DNA of 57,688 nt from Photorhabdus australis DSM 17609 (lineage in GTDB: Bacteria; Pseudomonadota; Gammaproteobacteria; Enterobacterales; Enterobacteriaceae), in assembly GCF_000711895.1 (NCBI RefSeq), contig NZ_JONO01000036.1, forward strand, positions 1 through 57,688. The letters are read 5' to 3'. The position numbers were made by a program, and so were the translations under genes. The notes beneath the pieces were generated by a model that was given only the letters and a program-made list of their open reading frames with translations, made no database searches and was not told the origin of the DNA. This document shows positions 10,147-20,950 of the stretch, piece by piece. Numbering within the stretch: the first letter of the stretch is position 1; every line of letters begins with the position of its first letter.

Positions 10147-10485
10147 CTAATTCATAAATATTTTGAATGTTAGTCCAAAAAGTAGAGCACCTAATAGAGT
10201 TGCGAGTATAATTTTCTTTGTTTTGTAGAAAACTAAGCAGATAGTTAGAAAGCCCACCAAGGTAGGAAGTAGCTTCTGGTTATCTTTCATTACATCAGGT
10301 ACGCCGGAAACGATCAGTAAAGAGCAAATGGATGCGATGCCAATACTATCGAGAATGATGCTTACTTTTCCGCCTTGTCTGCCGACAGATTGACGTGCTG
10401 TACCAAAACGTAATGGTAGGTAGCGGAATAAAAAATTAGCTAATCCAACGAGTAGCCCAATGAGCAGAATTTTACTGTCAATCAT
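10147..10485 (-). CDS. ygaH: AzlD-like small subunit of the L-valine exporter YgaZH
   Basis: Small hydrophobic protein of 112 residues with three to four predicted membrane helices, AzlD family. With YgaZ it exports branched-chain amino acids such as valine and also methionine, from work on E. coli. FLFRYLPLRFG near residue 18 is a typical AzlD segment. Start and ygaZ stop overlap as ATGA (10482-10485), so it is translationally coupled to ygaZ. Confidence 0.9.
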   Translation of the reverse strand: MIDSKILLIGLLVGLANFLFRYLPLRFGTARQSVGRQGGKVSIILDSIGIASICSLLIVSGVPDVMKDNQKLLPTLVGFLTICLVFYKTKKIILATLLGALLFGLTFKIFMN

Positions 10486-11237
10486 GGTGTTTCCTTTTGG
10501 TCAGAAATGCTATTGCAACTTCTTGGTTGTAATAACGCAGCAATACAACCACCGACAATACCTGCCAGAATGGCAATAGGGATTGAGAAAAATGTAATCC
10601 CCAATAGTGCTCCGGCCAGAGCTGCTACAACACAATAGCTATTTTGTTTTCTGCAAGATGCAAGAAGGAAACTCAAGAATAGCGCTGGTAACATAAAAGT
10701 CATGGCCGCTTCTACTGCGGGGTAGGATTCCAGATAACCGTTGCTAAGAAATGCGCCTGCTGCGGTACCTATGACCCAGGCAAGCCAGGAGCAGATCGCA
10801 ATAGCAACCATCCAATTTTCACTCCAACTACGCTGATTCTTAATCAGTTTTGCTGTGGCTGCGGCAAAAACTTCATCTGTCAGGCCAAAAGCCCAGATAA
10901 GGGTTTTTTTCTCTGTTAATTTATCTTTGATACGGTGCCTTAAAGATGGACCATAAAGAATGTGGCGAACATCCATTGCCATTATTGTCAGGGCAGAAAC
11001 CCATAACGATGTACCCGCACTCAGTAAGGCAGTAATAACGAATTGGCTTGCACCGGCATAGATGATGCATGAAAAGAAAATGGCTTCTATTGGATTAAAG
11101 CCTAATTTAATAGCGTTAAGACCAAAAGCAAAAGCTACAGGTACGTAGCCGATAACAATTGGCAGGCTGTCTATTATTCCATCAGTAAAAGATGATTTTT
11201 TAGCGGATAAAGGCATTAAGCTGTTAGGAATAGGCAT
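10482..11237 (-). CDS. ygaZ: AzlC-like large subunit of the L-valine exporter YgaZH
   Basis: Inner-membrane protein of the AzlC family, 251 residues against 245 in E. coli. Signature segments are DSLPIVIGYVPVAFAFG near residue 23 and the helix IYAGASQFVITALLSAG near residue 60, followed by DVRHILYG. It pairs with YgaH to export L-valine. The gene lies between a YgaY-like MFS gene and ygaH, as in E. coli. A 15-base perfect palindrome sits 26-40 bases before the start codon. Confidence 0.93.
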   Translation of the reverse strand: MPIPNSLMPLSAKKSSFTDGIIDSLPIVIGYVPVAFAFGLNAIKLGFNPIEAIFFSCIIYAGASQFVITALLSAGTSLWVSALTIMAMDVRHILYGPSLRHRIKDKLTEKKTLIWAFGLTDEVFAAATAKLIKNQRSWSENWMVAIAICSWLAWVIGTAAGAFLSNGYLESYPAVEAAMTFMLPALFLSFLLASCRKQNSYCVVAALAGALLGITFFSIPIAILAGIVGGCIAALLQPRSCNSISDQKETP

Positions 11238-11261
11238 AGAATATACATCTGGTTATATAAA

Positions 11262-11278
11262 TGTTATGTAACATAACA
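11262..11278. promoter_or_regulatory. Palindrome in the ygaZ leader, candidate operator
   Basis: GTTATG-TAA-CATAAC (11263-11277) extends to T...A on both sides. It lies 26-40 bases before the ygaZ ATG, where a repressor could block transcription or translation. The binding protein is unknown. Confidence 0.45.
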
Positions 11279-11333
11279 AAATGGAATGGAATAGAAAATA
11301 TTATCCATACTAAATGTTCTGCAAATATTTTTA

Positions 11334-12542
11334 TTAAGTACCACTTGTTTCCTGCGGCGTCTTTGGTTCATGTTTCTTGCCCAAAAACCATACGAGCAGG
11401 TTAATTACACAAATAGCCATTCCTGCGGCAGTAATACCATACCAACCTAAGTGTTTATAAGCATAACCTGCAACCAGGGAGCCAAGAGCACCACCAATAA
11501 AATAACTGGTCATATAAGCGGCAGTCAGTCGATTTCTGGCTTCTGGCATAATGCGGTATATTGTGCTCTGATTAGTGACATGTACACCTTGAATAGCAAT
11601 GTCGAGGATCAAAATGCCAATTAGGAAGCTAATCAATGATTCTTTGGCAAAGCCAATTGGTATCCATGAAAGAAGTAATAATATCAGAGCGATGCTGGTG
11701 GTTAGAGAACCTTTTCCTTTATCGACTAGTTGTCCAGTTCTGGTTGCCATTAGTGCTCCGGCAGCACCGACTAATCCAAATAAACCGATTACTCCTTCAG
11801 AATAATTAAAAGGAGGGGCTGAGAGCAGAAATGCCATTGGTGTCCATAAAAGGCTGAAAGTGGCAAATGTCAGCGCTCCCAATATGGCGCGTACTCTTAG
11901 AAGAGGGGTTGTAGTAACGAGTTTTACAATAGAGCCAAGTAATTGGAAGTAATTAAGGTTAGTGACTTGCTTATAACGAGGAAGATAGCGCCATAATGTC
12001 AGGGAAAGGGTTACCAGTAAAATGCTAGCAATCCAAAAAATAGTTCGCCAGCCACCGAGAGTAGCCATTGTTCCAGAGATTGTTCTTGCCAGTAATATTC
12101 CAAGTAACAATCCTCCCATAATTGTACCGACTGCTTTTCCTCGCTGATGGGGAAGAGCAAGTGTTGCGGCCAGAGGGATCAACAATTGGGCAACTACTGA
12201 AAATAAGCCAGTTAAGGCAGTTCCCAGTAACATCTGCCAGATATTTTGCGACATAGCGGTAATTATCAAGCCGATAGCAGCTAATATGGTCATCGAAACG
12301 ATCAGACCGCGCCGTTCAAGCATGTCCCCTAATGGCACCAGAAAAATCAGGCCAATGGCATAGCTCAGTTGAGCTGAAGTAACAATAAAGCTTGCTTCGC
12401 TGGCCGTGAGGTTAAATTGTAAAGCGATAGTATCAAGTAGTGGTTGCGCATAGTAGTTACTGGCAACAACCAAGCCTGTGGCAACCGCCATCAGAGCAAT
12501 TAAAGCAGGGCTTAACGGTGTACGGGAAATATTTTCTTCCAT
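11334..12542 (-). CDS. MFS exporter, YgaY-like
   Basis: Twelve-helix major facilitator protein of 402 residues. Motif A-like VPLGDMLERRG is at about residues 70-80, and the second-half counterpart is TGQLVDKGKGS near 258. SNYYAQPLLD in the first helix is typical of the YgaY/NepI-like drug-resistance exporters. It occupies the place of E. coli ygaY, between proX and ygaZ; from memory that copy is a pseudogene in K-12, while this one has an open frame throughout. The substrate is unknown. It runs in the same direction as ygaZH, 96 bases upstream, and may be transcribed with it. Confidence 0.85.
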   Translation of the reverse strand: MEENISRTPLSPALIALMAVATGLVVASNYYAQPLLDTIALQFNLTASEASFIVTSAQLSYAIGLIFLVPLGDMLERRGLIVSMTILAAIGLIITAMSQNIWQMLLGTALTGLFSVVAQLLIPLAATLALPHQRGKAVGTIMGGLLLGILLARTISGTMATLGGWRTIFWIASILLVTLSLTLWRYLPRYKQVTNLNYFQLLGSIVKLVTTTPLLRVRAILGALTFATFSLLWTPMAFLLSAPPFNYSEGVIGLFGLVGAAGALMATRTGQLVDKGKGSLTTSIALILLLLSWIPIGFAKESLISFLIGILILDIAIQGVHVTNQSTIYRIMPEARNRLTAAYMTSYFIGGALGSLVAGYAYKHLGWYGITAAGMAICVINLLVWFLGKKHEPKTPQETSGT

Positions 12543-12754
12543 AGTTAGGTTTTCTTACGTTTAAACGGTAGGTTAAGGGGAGAGAGTAGACAGCTCATTA
12601 AAGTAAAGATGTCAGTAATTACGTACTAAATTTCTCACATTGTAATGAGCTTTTATTATTAGATTCAATGCTAAAACAAAGGGAATGATGGGGTGAATCC
12701 CAAAAACAATAATTGAGCTGACCAGTTTGGTATAAGAGAAAATAGAATGGAGAA

Positions 12755-12784
12755 ATAGTGAACTGGCATAGACCAATTCACTAT
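12755..12784. terminator. Hairpin downstream of proX
   Basis: ATAGTGAA-CTGG and CCA-ATTCACTAT form an imperfect stem 13 bases after the proX stop codon. A pyrimidine-rich stretch follows on the minus strand (TTCTCCATTCTATTTT). It probably ends the proU transcript. Confidence 0.55.
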
Positions 12785-12796
12785 GGTATTCAAGTG

Positions 12797-13801
12797 TTAA
12801 TTATTTGTATTTTTGGCTTCAATGGCAGTTTTAACCCAACCATCAAATAATTTCTGATGAGCTTTAATCCAACCATTGGCATGGCGTTCGATATCTGCTT
12901 GTGATGCTTCACCATTATGCATCCGCAGGTTTTGGGCGTTAATATCAGCAAGCGGCATTTTCATAATAGAAAATAGCTTGGCTGCTGACGGGTTATCTTC
13001 TGCCCATTTTTTATTGGCGGCAATATGCATAATACTTGGAGGGAAGCCATAATTTGCTCCATTTGGTAACTTCGTATCTATTTTTTCACTGTTAGGCATA
13101 GCCGAGAAAGGAACTTGCAGCCAGATAACATCTTTACCCGGTTTTAGCACATCACTAATCCAATAAGGTGTCCATGTGTAATATAGAATAGGTTTACCTT
13201 CTTTATAACGGGCAATTGTATCCGCCATCATGGCTGCATAGTTCCCTTGATTATGTTCAACACTATTACTTAGGCTATACGCTTTGAGGTGATGATTAAT
13301 TGCGGCTTCGCAGCCCCACCCAGGATTACAGCCGGTGAGATCCGCTTTACCATTGCCATTGGTATCAAATAATTTGGCGATTTTCGGATCTTTCAATTGA
13401 GCAATATTGGTAATGTTGTATTTTTCCGCTGTTTTTTTGTCGATTAAGTACCCCTGTGCAGAGTTTTCCACGTAGTTACCAACGCGGTAAAATTTGGTGT
13501 CACCACCCGCTGCTTGATATTGGTTGTTGTGCAGCGGTTCCCAACTTACTGCTATAAAGGTTGCGTCGCCAGAAGCGATAGACGAGTAGGCAACGTTGTA
13601 GTCTACTTCTTTGATTGGTTTGACGTCATAGCCAAGTTTTTCCAGTGCTTTATTAACGATCAGTGTCTGGAATGTTTCTTCGGTGATAGTACTTTGTACT
13701 GGTTGTACGCTGATACCTTTACCGGGTAATTCGGTAGCGGATATCTGCGGACTTATTAGTGATGATAGGGCTACTACAGCCCAGATGACTGTTTTGTACA
13801 T
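12797..13801 (-). CDS. proX: Glycine betaine/proline-binding periplasmic protein ProX
   Basis: Periplasmic receptor of the ProU ABC importer for glycine betaine and proline betaine, taken up under osmotic stress. I chose the ATG at 13801 because AAGG lies just upstream and a clear signal peptide follows ([20 protein letters not shown], cleavage after about residue 22, SA|TELPG). The open frame extends further upstream to 13885 but runs into an inserted repeat. The 334 residues compare with 330 in E. coli. Trp residues of the betaine cage ([15 protein letters not shown]) are present, as is the conserved disulfide region [10 protein letters not shown] 129-bp repeat separates it from proW. Confidence 0.95.
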   Translation of the reverse strand: MYKTVIWAVVALSSLISPQISATELPGKGISVQPVQSTITEETFQTLIVNKALEKLGYDVKPIKEVDYNVAYSSIASGDATFIAVSWEPLHNNQYQAAGGDTKFYRVGNYVENSAQGYLIDKKTAEKYNITNIAQLKDPKIAKLFDTNGNGKADLTGCNPGWGCEAAINHHLKAYSLSNSVEHNQGNYAAMMADTIARYKEGKPILYYTWTPYWISDVLKPGKDVIWLQVPFSAMPNSEKIDTKLPNGANYGFPPSIMHIAANKKWAEDNPSAAKLFSIMKMPLADINAQNLRMHNGEASQADIERHANGWIKAHQKLFDGWVKTAIEAKNTNN

Positions 13802-13826
13802 AGAGTTACCTTCTGTTGTAATAATT

Positions 13827-13955
13827 ATATACCCGTCATCTTTCAAGTTGCCTCTTTGTTGGCTGCACTCACTCACCCCGGTCACAGAGTTATCTATGCT
13901 CCCAGGGATTCGCTTCCTTGCCGTCGCGATCCATCTTGAAATCCATAGGGTATAT
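13827..13955. repeat. Palindromic intergenic repeat (MITE-like) between proW and proX
   Basis: The ends are ATATACCC...TTTCAAG and its imperfect complement CTTGAAA...GGGTATAT. The inside carries GTTGGCTGCACTCACTC and CACCCCGG. Elements with these TATACCC ends, CAAGTTGC and GGCTGC..CTCA blocks are widespread in intergenic DNA of Photorhabdus, Xenorhabdus, Serratia and relatives. The unit is about 129 bp, has no gene, and lies inside the proU operon, so it will be transcribed and fold into a long hairpin. A short reading frame crosses it but is not a gene. Confidence 0.8.
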
Positions 13956-13967
13956 GTTTATTAAAAA

Positions 13968-15053
13968 TTACGCTTTTTTGCTCAACAAGCGGATAATTAA
14001 TCCAGTTGGCCCAGTGCTATACCAGCGATTTGTCCCCTTAGTGCGGCTGTCACGACCGAGAGACTGAGTGAGACGGTCAAGGAGAATCGCAAGAATCACG
14101 ATCCCGGCTCCCCCCACAGCGGCAAGTCCCATATCAAGACGACCAATACCCCGTAAAACCATCTGCCCTAAGCCACCCACGGCAATCATTGAAGCGATAA
14201 CAACCATTGACAGGGCTAACATCAGGGTTTGGTTTATTCCAGCCATAATGGTTGGCATAGCCAATGGTAGTTGTACTTTAAACAGCATTTGGCGAGGACT
14301 GGCACCAAAAGATTCGGCTGCCTCTATCAGGTCTGCTGGAACCTGCTTGATACCTAAAATTGTTAGACGGACAATTGGAGGCAGAGCAAAGATAATAGTG
14401 ACGATAACTCCAGGTACGTTGCCGATACCAAATAGCATAACAATAGGAACCAAATAGACGAATGCGGGGGTAGTTTGCATTGCATCAAGTAGAGGCCGGA
14501 TAATTTTTGCTGCTTTTTCGCTGCGTGACAGCCAGATACCAAGTGGTAAGCCGATGATGATACAAAACAGCAGAGATGTCAGAGCTAGTGCCAGAGTAAC
14601 CATAGCTTCAGACCATGCTCCAATTGCACCAATCACTATTAACGAAGCAAGTGAGGTAATCCCCATCCCAATGCCTGATAGTTGCCAGGCAATCAAGGCA
14701 AACAACATGATGGCAATCGGTGCGGGCATTGTTGTTAGAAATTGTTCAAAGCTACTGAGAACAAAATCTATTGGGACACGTATTCCCTGAAATGCTGGCC
14801 GAAAATTTAGCACGATCCAGTCAATAGCATGAGTTACCCATGAATCCAAAGGGATAAGTGTGTTCTGGAATGGGTCCATGATATTAAAGTGTTCAGTCGG
14901 TACAGTCGTTGCTGGTACATCCAGCCAATCAGAGCCAGCTGAATTTTCAACGCTGGCTTCACTACCCCAAGGATCTGCGTTATTAGTAGAGGAGGAATCG
15001 GTATCCCATGTTTCTTGTGCCGGCTGGGGTTGATGTTCGTTTTGATTATTCAA
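13968..15053 (-). CDS. proW: Glycine betaine/proline ABC transporter permease ProW
   Basis: Inner-membrane permease of ProU, 361 residues against 354 in E. coli. The first ~100 residues are an acidic, Asn/Gln-rich N-terminal tail on the periplasmic side, a known ProW peculiarity. The membrane core with about six to seven helices follows. The EAA loop that contacts ProV is [20 protein letters not shown] near residue 240. The start overlaps the proV stop by 8 bases, giving a tight proV-proW unit. Confidence 0.96.
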   Translation of the reverse strand: MNNQNEHQPQPAQETWDTDSSSTNNADPWGSEASVENSAGSDWLDVPATTVPTEHFNIMDPFQNTLIPLDSWVTHAIDWIVLNFRPAFQGIRVPIDFVLSSFEQFLTTMPAPIAIMLFALIAWQLSGIGMGITSLASLIVIGAIGAWSEAMVTLALALTSLLFCIIIGLPLGIWLSRSEKAAKIIRPLLDAMQTTPAFVYLVPIVMLFGIGNVPGVIVTIIFALPPIVRLTILGIKQVPADLIEAAESFGASPRQMLFKVQLPLAMPTIMAGINQTLMLALSMVVIASMIAVGGLGQMVLRGIGRLDMGLAAVGGAGIVILAILLDRLTQSLGRDSRTKGTNRWYSTGPTGLIIRLLSKKA

Positions 15054-16245
15054 TTGATGTCTCCTTGTCTAAAGCTTGCAACAGCATCCCTTTGGAAATA
15101 ACACCAATGTATTTGTCGTCATCCCCAACAACCGGAACTGCACAAGGTGATTGTGCTACAACAGAAATTAGTTCATTAAGAGACGTATCTGAGGCAACAG
15201 CAGTCGGTTTTGCCAATATGGCGTGTTCGATAGATTTTTTTTCCTGTAATGCTTTTTCCAATGAATTTACCGAAACTACGCCTGCGAATTTTTGTCCACG
15301 TTCAATCAGGTAACCATAGTTTCTGTCTTCATTACCAAGAACTTTCAATGCAGAACGAGGACCAAAACCTGGTGCAACGTGAAGAAGAGAATCCGGACGA
15401 CGGCGAGCAACATCTTTAGCGCTGAATACATGGCTGATATCCACGCCACGGAAAAAGGTCCTCACATAGTCATTGGCTGGATTGTTCAGAATTTCATCAG
15501 GTGTCCCAACCTGTACAACAACACCGTCTTGCATAATAGCGATCCGGTCACCGATACGCATAGCTTCATCTAAATCGTGGGAGATAAAAACAATGGTTCG
15601 TGGCTGATTACCTTGTAGACTTAGCAGTTCGTCCTGCATTTCTGTACGAATTAATGGGTCAAGGGCAGAAAACGCCTCATCCATCAGCAAAATATCAGGG
15701 TCATTAGCTAATGCTCTGGCAAGTCCAATACGTTGGCGCATACCGCCAGAAAGTCCATCTGGGTAGGATTGCGCGTAATTTTCCAAGTTTACTTGTTTCA
15801 GTGCATCCAGTGCTTTTTTGTGGCGTTCATGTTTAGGGACACCGGCAAGTTCCATGCCAAAAGCACTATTTTCCAGTACATTTAAATGCGGCATTAATGC
15901 GAATGATTGGAAAACCATACTGATTTTATTACGGCGAACTTCTCTTAAAGCTGTTTCTGAAATCTCAGAAATATCTTCACCATCAATTAATACCTGACCG
16001 AGAGTTGGTTTTATCAGACGATTGAGAAGGCGTACCATTGTGGATTTACCGGAGCCGGATAATCCCATGATGACAAATATTTCGCCTTCTTCAATGGCCA
16101 GATTGGCATTTTGTATACCAACAACTAGACCTGTCTTTTCAAATATCTGATCTTTACTCAGACCAGAATTGAGTAATTTGAATGCACATTCTGGATGTTC
16201 GCCGAATATTTTATAAAGGTTTTTAACTTCGAGTTTAATTGCCAT
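15046..16245 (-). CDS. proV: Glycine betaine/proline ABC transporter ATPase ProV
   Basis: Cytoplasmic ATPase of ProU, 399 residues against 400 in E. coli. Walker [10 protein letters not shown] is at about residues 59-67, the ABC signature LSGGMRQR near 165, Walker B DILLMDEA next to it, and the switch His in [11 protein letters not shown]. Two C-terminal CBS domains (about 280-399) are the usual ionic-strength sensor. It is the first gene of the operon. The 594 bases before it are AT-rich and should carry the osmotically induced promoter. Confidence 0.96.
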   Translation of the reverse strand: MAIKLEVKNLYKIFGEHPECAFKLLNSGLSKDQIFEKTGLVVGIQNANLAIEEGEIFVIMGLSGSGKSTMVRLLNRLIKPTLGQVLIDGEDISEISETALREVRRNKISMVFQSFALMPHLNVLENSAFGMELAGVPKHERHKKALDALKQVNLENYAQSYPDGLSGGMRQRIGLARALANDPDILLMDEAFSALDPLIRTEMQDELLSLQGNQPRTIVFISHDLDEAMRIGDRIAIMQDGVVVQVGTPDEILNNPANDYVRTFFRGVDISHVFSAKDVARRRPDSLLHVAPGFGPRSALKVLGNEDRNYGYLIERGQKFAGVVSVNSLEKALQEKKSIEHAILAKPTAVASDTSLNELISVVAQSPCAVPVVGDDDKYIGVISKGMLLQALDKETSIE

Positions 16246-16701
16246 GAAATAGTTAATTTCCTTTCGATGATTATATAATAATTTTATGCATTATTTGTCT
16301 CTGCATGATTCTTTGAAGATATATACCCTAACATACTGAGATAGCATGACAACCCTATGTTAATGTTTATTAATCAAAAAGTGCTGATAATAAATTATTA
16401 AAAATAGATATATTTGCAATAATATCATTGTAATTAGTCAATTGTTATTGGCAATTTATTCCTGTTGTTAAAACCATAATTTTCTCTATTTTAATGTTAT
16501 TAAAGAATTTTTCATCTAAATTTGTGTGAATTATCAATCATATTTTTAATGGAATTGATTATTAATCAATGTAGTTTATTATTTTCAGTTGAAATGAAAT
16601 TTAATTTGAAAAATATTAATTTTTCTAATGTTTTTTTTCTGTTTGAAATGGCAGGGATGGCTTTTTCTGGAAAAAATATCGTAGGAATAGTCGAAAATCT
16701 G
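16246..16701. other. AT-rich gap upstream of proV
   Basis: No gene is supported. The stretch is strongly AT-rich with long A and T runs, as expected for an H-NS-bound, osmotically controlled proU promoter region. I cannot assign exact -35 and -10 boxes with confidence. A 75-codon frame at 16522-16749 lacks a ribosome site and family resemblance and ends inside the terminator. Confidence 0.5.
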
Positions 16702-16740
16702 AAAAATGCCATAGAAAACATAAGGGTTTTATGGCATTTT
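16702..16740 (-). terminator. Terminator of the nrdHIEF operon
   Basis: AAAATGCCATA and TATGGCATTTT flank a short loop, with AAAAC/GTTTT extending the stem inside. On the minus strand it is followed by a T-rich stretch. It lies about 100 bases after the nrdF stop codon. Confidence 0.75.
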
Positions 16741-16839
16741 ATCGTTTAAAAAACAGATTTAATAATTTTTCCTGTAAATATTATTATATTATGGCTATCT
16801 GGTATTTGAAATATTTTAAATAAAATAAAGTCATTTTAT

Positions 16840-17814
<975 letters not shown>

Positions 17815-17820
17815 TTAATT

Positions 17821-19950
17821 TTACAATGAGCATGAAATACAGCCCTGTACTTCTGTACCTTCCAGAGCAATTTGCCTCAAGCGGATGTAATAAAGTGTTT
17901 TGATCCCTTTACGCCAGGCATAAATTTGCGCTTTATTAATATCGCGGGTTGTGGCGTCATCTTTGAAGAAAAGTGTCAGTGATAATCCCTGATCAACATG
18001 TTGAGTTGCTGCGGCATAAGTATCGATAATTTTTTCTGGCCCGATTTCGTAGGCATCTTTGTAATATTCAAGATTGTCGTTAGTCATAAATGGGGCAGGG
18101 TAATATACTCTTCCTACTTTACCATCTTTACGGATCTCGATACGGGAGACAATCGGGTGAATACTTGATGTTGAATTGTTGATATATGAAATAGAACCAG
18201 TGGGAGGAACAGCCTGAAGATTCTGATTATAAATACCATGAACCATAACTGAGGTTTTCAATTCAAGCCAGTCTTGTTGATTAGGAATAGTGATTCCTGC
18301 TTGTTCAAATAACTGATAGACTTTTTTAGTTTTAGGTTGCCAAGATCTCTCCGTATATTTATTGAAAAATTCGCCGTTGGCGTAACGAGAGTCTTTAAAA
18401 CCTTTAAAGTAGCTATTGCGCTCAATTGCGATTTGATTTGAAGTGTGTAAAGCATGATAAGCAACGATATAGAAATAGATATTTGTGAAATCTATTCCCT
18501 CCTCAGATCCATAATAAATTTTTTCCCTTGCCAGATAACCATGTAGATTCATTTGCCCTAGACCAATTGCGTGAGAATCTTGATTTCCTTTTTCGATAGA
18601 AGGCACGGAACGAATGTGACTCATATCTGATACGGCGGTTAAAGCACGAATAGCTGTTTCAATTGAGAGGGCAAAATTAGGTGAATCCATTGTATGAGCG
18701 ATATTCATTGATCCCAGGTTACAACTAATATCTTTGCCGATATAGCGGTAACTTAAATCATCTTCATATTCACTGGCACTGTTAACTTGCAGAATTTCGG
18801 AACATAGGTTACTCATATTAATTCGGCCCTTAATTGGGCTAACACGATTAACAGTGTCTTCATACATAATATAAGGATAACCGGATTCAAATTGTATCTC
18901 AGCTAATGTCAGGAAGAATTCACGGGCATTGATTTTTGATTTACCAATGTGTTTGTTATTCACCATTTCAGCATACTTTTCTGTAATGCTAATTTCAGAC
19001 ATTGGCACACCATAAACTCTCTGGATATCATAAGGTGAGAACAGATACATATCTTCGTTGTTTTTAGCCAATTCAAAAGTAATATCAGGAATGACAACAC
19101 CAAGAGAGAGTGTTTTTATACGGATCTTTTCATCAGCATTTTCCCGTTTTGTATCCAGAAAACTAAGAATATCAGGGTGATGAGCATTGAGATAAACGGC
19201 ACCGGCACCTTGACGTGCACCAAGTTGGTTGGCATACGAAAATGCATCTTCTAGCATTTTCATTACAGGAACGACACCTGATGACTGATTTTCAATCATT
19301 TTTATTGGTGCACCCGCTTCTCGTAGGTTACTGAGTAAGCATGCGACACCGCCGCCACGTTTTGAAAGTTGTAATGCTGAATTGATTGAACGCCCAATGG
19401 ATTCCATATTGTCCTCAATGCGAAGCAGGAAACAAGAAACTAACTCTCCCCGCTGTTTTTTTCCGCAATTAAGGAAAGTTGGCGTCGCTGGTTGAAAACG
19501 GCCACTGATAATTTCATCGACCAGGCGGTAAGCCAGTGCTTGGTTGCCTTGAGCCAGAGTCAGTGCAACCATGCATACCCGATCTTCATAACGTTCTAGG
19601 TAGCGTTTATTATCGAAGGTTTTCAGAGAATAGCTGGTGTAATATTTGAATGCCCCCAGAAAGGTTTGAAAGCGGAATTTTTTGCTATAGGCTTGCTGAA
19701 AGAGCTTTTTAATAAAAGTAAAATCGTACTGCTCCAATACTTTTGTTTCGTAATATCCCTCCTGTTGGAGGAAATCTAGTTTCTTTTTTAGATCATGGAA
19801 AAAGATTGTATTCTGATTTACATGTTGGCGGAAATAATGATAAATGGCCAGTTTATCTTTATCGAACTGAATATTTCCTTCATCATCATACAAATTTAGC
19901 ATGGCATTTAGAGCGTGGTAATCCTGTTGCTTGTTAATTTTTGAAGTCAT
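17821..19950 (-). CDS. nrdE: Class Ib ribonucleotide reductase alpha subunit NrdE
   Basis: Catalytic subunit reducing ribonucleoside diphosphates, 709 residues against 714 in E. coli. The start ATG at 19950 overlaps the nrdI stop as ATGA and has AGAGGA upstream, so the longer frame to 19983 is rejected. Active-site landmarks are [10 protein letters not shown] and [18 protein letters not shown] near residue 180, [16 protein letters not shown] with the Asn-Cys-Glu triad, and the C-terminal redox pair CISCSL that receives electrons from NrdH. One difference from E. coli as I recall it is RGGGVACLL where E. coli has RGGGVAFLL. Confidence 0.97.
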   Translation of the reverse strand: MTSKINKQQDYHALNAMLNLYDDEGNIQFDKDKLAIYHYFRQHVNQNTIFFHDLKKKLDFLQQEGYYETKVLEQYDFTFIKKLFQQAYSKKFRFQTFLGAFKYYTSYSLKTFDNKRYLERYEDRVCMVALTLAQGNQALAYRLVDEIISGRFQPATPTFLNCGKKQRGELVSCFLLRIEDNMESIGRSINSALQLSKRGGGVACLLSNLREAGAPIKMIENQSSGVVPVMKMLEDAFSYANQLGARQGAGAVYLNAHHPDILSFLDTKRENADEKIRIKTLSLGVVIPDITFELAKNNEDMYLFSPYDIQRVYGVPMSEISITEKYAEMVNNKHIGKSKINAREFFLTLAEIQFESGYPYIMYEDTVNRVSPIKGRINMSNLCSEILQVNSASEYEDDLSYRYIGKDISCNLGSMNIAHTMDSPNFALSIETAIRALTAVSDMSHIRSVPSIEKGNQDSHAIGLGQMNLHGYLAREKIYYGSEEGIDFTNIYFYIVAYHALHTSNQIAIERNSYFKGFKDSRYANGEFFNKYTERSWQPKTKKVYQLFEQAGITIPNQQDWLELKTSVMVHGIYNQNLQAVPPTGSISYINNSTSSIHPIVSRIEIRKDGKVGRVYYPAPFMTNDNLEYYKDAYEIGPEKIIDTYAAATQHVDQGLSLTLFFKDDATTRDINKAQIYAWRKGIKTLYYIRLRQIALEGTEVQGCISCSL

Positions 19951-20375
19951 GATTGTGTATCCTCTGGTGAGTAGTGTTGCCAAAATCTTTGAATACCACA
20001 GCGTACTCGTTGTATATCTTCTTCGGTGCCCATTAACTCAAAACGATACAGGAGTGGTATCTGGCATTTATCCGAAATTATCCGTCCGGCAATGCCGTAA
20101 GCTTCGCCAAAATTTGTATTCCCGGCGGCGATAACTCCTCGAATCAGCGCTCGGTTTTCGGCAATATTTAGAAATTGGATCACTTGTAGCGGAACAGCGC
20201 CTTTAGCACTGCCACCCCCATAACTTGGTGTCAGCAAAATATAAGGAGAGGTTACGTTTAGTAGGCTTACTGATTTGTCTGCTGGAATACGAAGAGCTGG
20301 CATTTTCAATTTTTGGACAAATCTATGGCTATTACCTGATGAACTTGAAAAGTAGACTAGCGGATTCATCTTCAT
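19947..20375 (-). CDS. nrdI: Flavodoxin-like protein NrdI
   Basis: NrdI is an FMN protein that supplies the oxidant for assembling the dimanganese-tyrosyl radical of NrdF. The flavin phosphate loop is [12 protein letters not shown] at about residues 8-19, and [13 protein letters not shown] and [15 protein letters not shown] follow, as in other NrdI proteins. Length is 142 residues (136 in E. coli). It overlaps nrdE by 4 bases and starts 7 bases after the nrdH stop. Confidence 0.96.
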   Translation of the reverse strand: MKMNPLVYFSSSSGNSHRFVQKLKMPALRIPADKSVSLLNVTSPYILLTPSYGGGSAKGAVPLQVIQFLNIAENRALIRGVIAAGNTNFGEAYGIAGRIISDKCQIPLLYRFELMGTEEDIQRVRCGIQRFWQHYSPEDTQS

Positions 20376-20382
20376 AATAAAC

Positions 20383-20613
20383 CTACAAATTCTCGGCTAA
20401 TGTGTTGATTTTATCAAGGTGGAATCCTGTCCAGTGCTGTGTGCCTGCGATGACTACTGGAACTTGCTGGTAGCCCATAGCATGAACAATAGCTAAAGCT
20501 TGAGGGTCTTTGGTTAAATCAACAATCTGATAAGGAATATTTCTTTTGCTTAGGGCTTGGTAGGTTGCGCTGCATTGTACGCAGTCAGGTTTGCTATAAA
20601 TAGTAATGCACAT
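20383..20613 (-). CDS. nrdH: Glutaredoxin-like protein NrdH
   Basis: Small thioredoxin-fold hydrogen donor for NrdEF, 76 residues, with the redox motif CVQC at residues 10-13 and the cis-Pro region VPVVIAG. I chose the ATG at 20613, which has AAGGAG upstream and gives the canonical start [14 protein letters not shown]; the longer frame to 20652 has no such support. It is the first gene of the operon, preceded by two NrdR boxes. Confidence 0.96.
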   Translation of the reverse strand: MCITIYSKPDCVQCSATYQALSKRNIPYQIVDLTKDPQALAIVHAMGYQQVPVVIAGTQHWTGFHLDKINTLAENL

Positions 20614-20699
20614 TAAGCACTCCTTTTCCAGTTTGTGGGCATGTAGTGACAAAGTTTGGTTTATTAGTAATAATTTTCTAAAAGGTACTAATTTGAATT

Positions 20700-20715
20700 A
20701 TACTACATATGGTGT
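20700..20715. promoter_or_regulatory. NrdR box 2 of nrdH promoter
   Basis: ATACTACATATGGTGT fits the NrdR consensus acaCwAtATaTwGtgt with few mismatches. It starts 31 bases before the second box (20731), about three turns of the helix, the usual pairing for NrdR. Confidence 0.8.
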
Positions 20716-20730
20716 TTTTTTATTTCAACC

Positions 20731-20746
20731 ACACTATATATGGTGT
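20731..20746. promoter_or_regulatory. NrdR box 1 of nrdH promoter
   Basis: ACACTATATATGGTGT is a nearly perfect NrdR box. It lies about 120 bases upstream of the nrdH start codon. NrdR represses nrd operons when ATP/dATP levels are high. Confidence 0.85.
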
Positions 20747-20950
20747 TAATTCTATATTGAATGACCATTGTCAAAATTACAGGGTCAGTTATTCCTTGTG
20801 GTTGGAAGGCTTTTTTCTTCTTCAGGAAAGCTTAAGCTTTCTAGTCGGTGGTAAGGGAGCAACTGAATTCATCATTGCAATTTATTGAAAAGACGATTTA
20901 CTCTAATCTCAATAATGACTTATATTTTTTCAAGTTCGAGGGAGGTGGTT
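20747..20950. other. Gap between the nrd promoter and ogt
   Basis: No gene is seen. It holds a 16-base perfect palindrome GAAAGCTTAAGCTTTC at 20826-20841 with no loop, of unknown meaning. This gap joins two blocks that lie far apart in E. coli. Confidence 0.4.

Noticed and set aside
13683-13964. 93-codon frame across the proX start and the repeat
   Set aside because: It is made of the reverse of the proX signal peptide and the palindromic repeat.
16522-16749. 75-codon frame in the proV-nrdF gap
   Set aside because: AT-rich chance frame that ends in the nrdF terminator; no ribosome site.
20826-20841. 16-base palindrome GAAAGCTTAAGCTTTC as an operator
   Set aside because: It has no loop and lies far from either gene start; it contains common restriction-type words and may be chance in AT-rich DNA.
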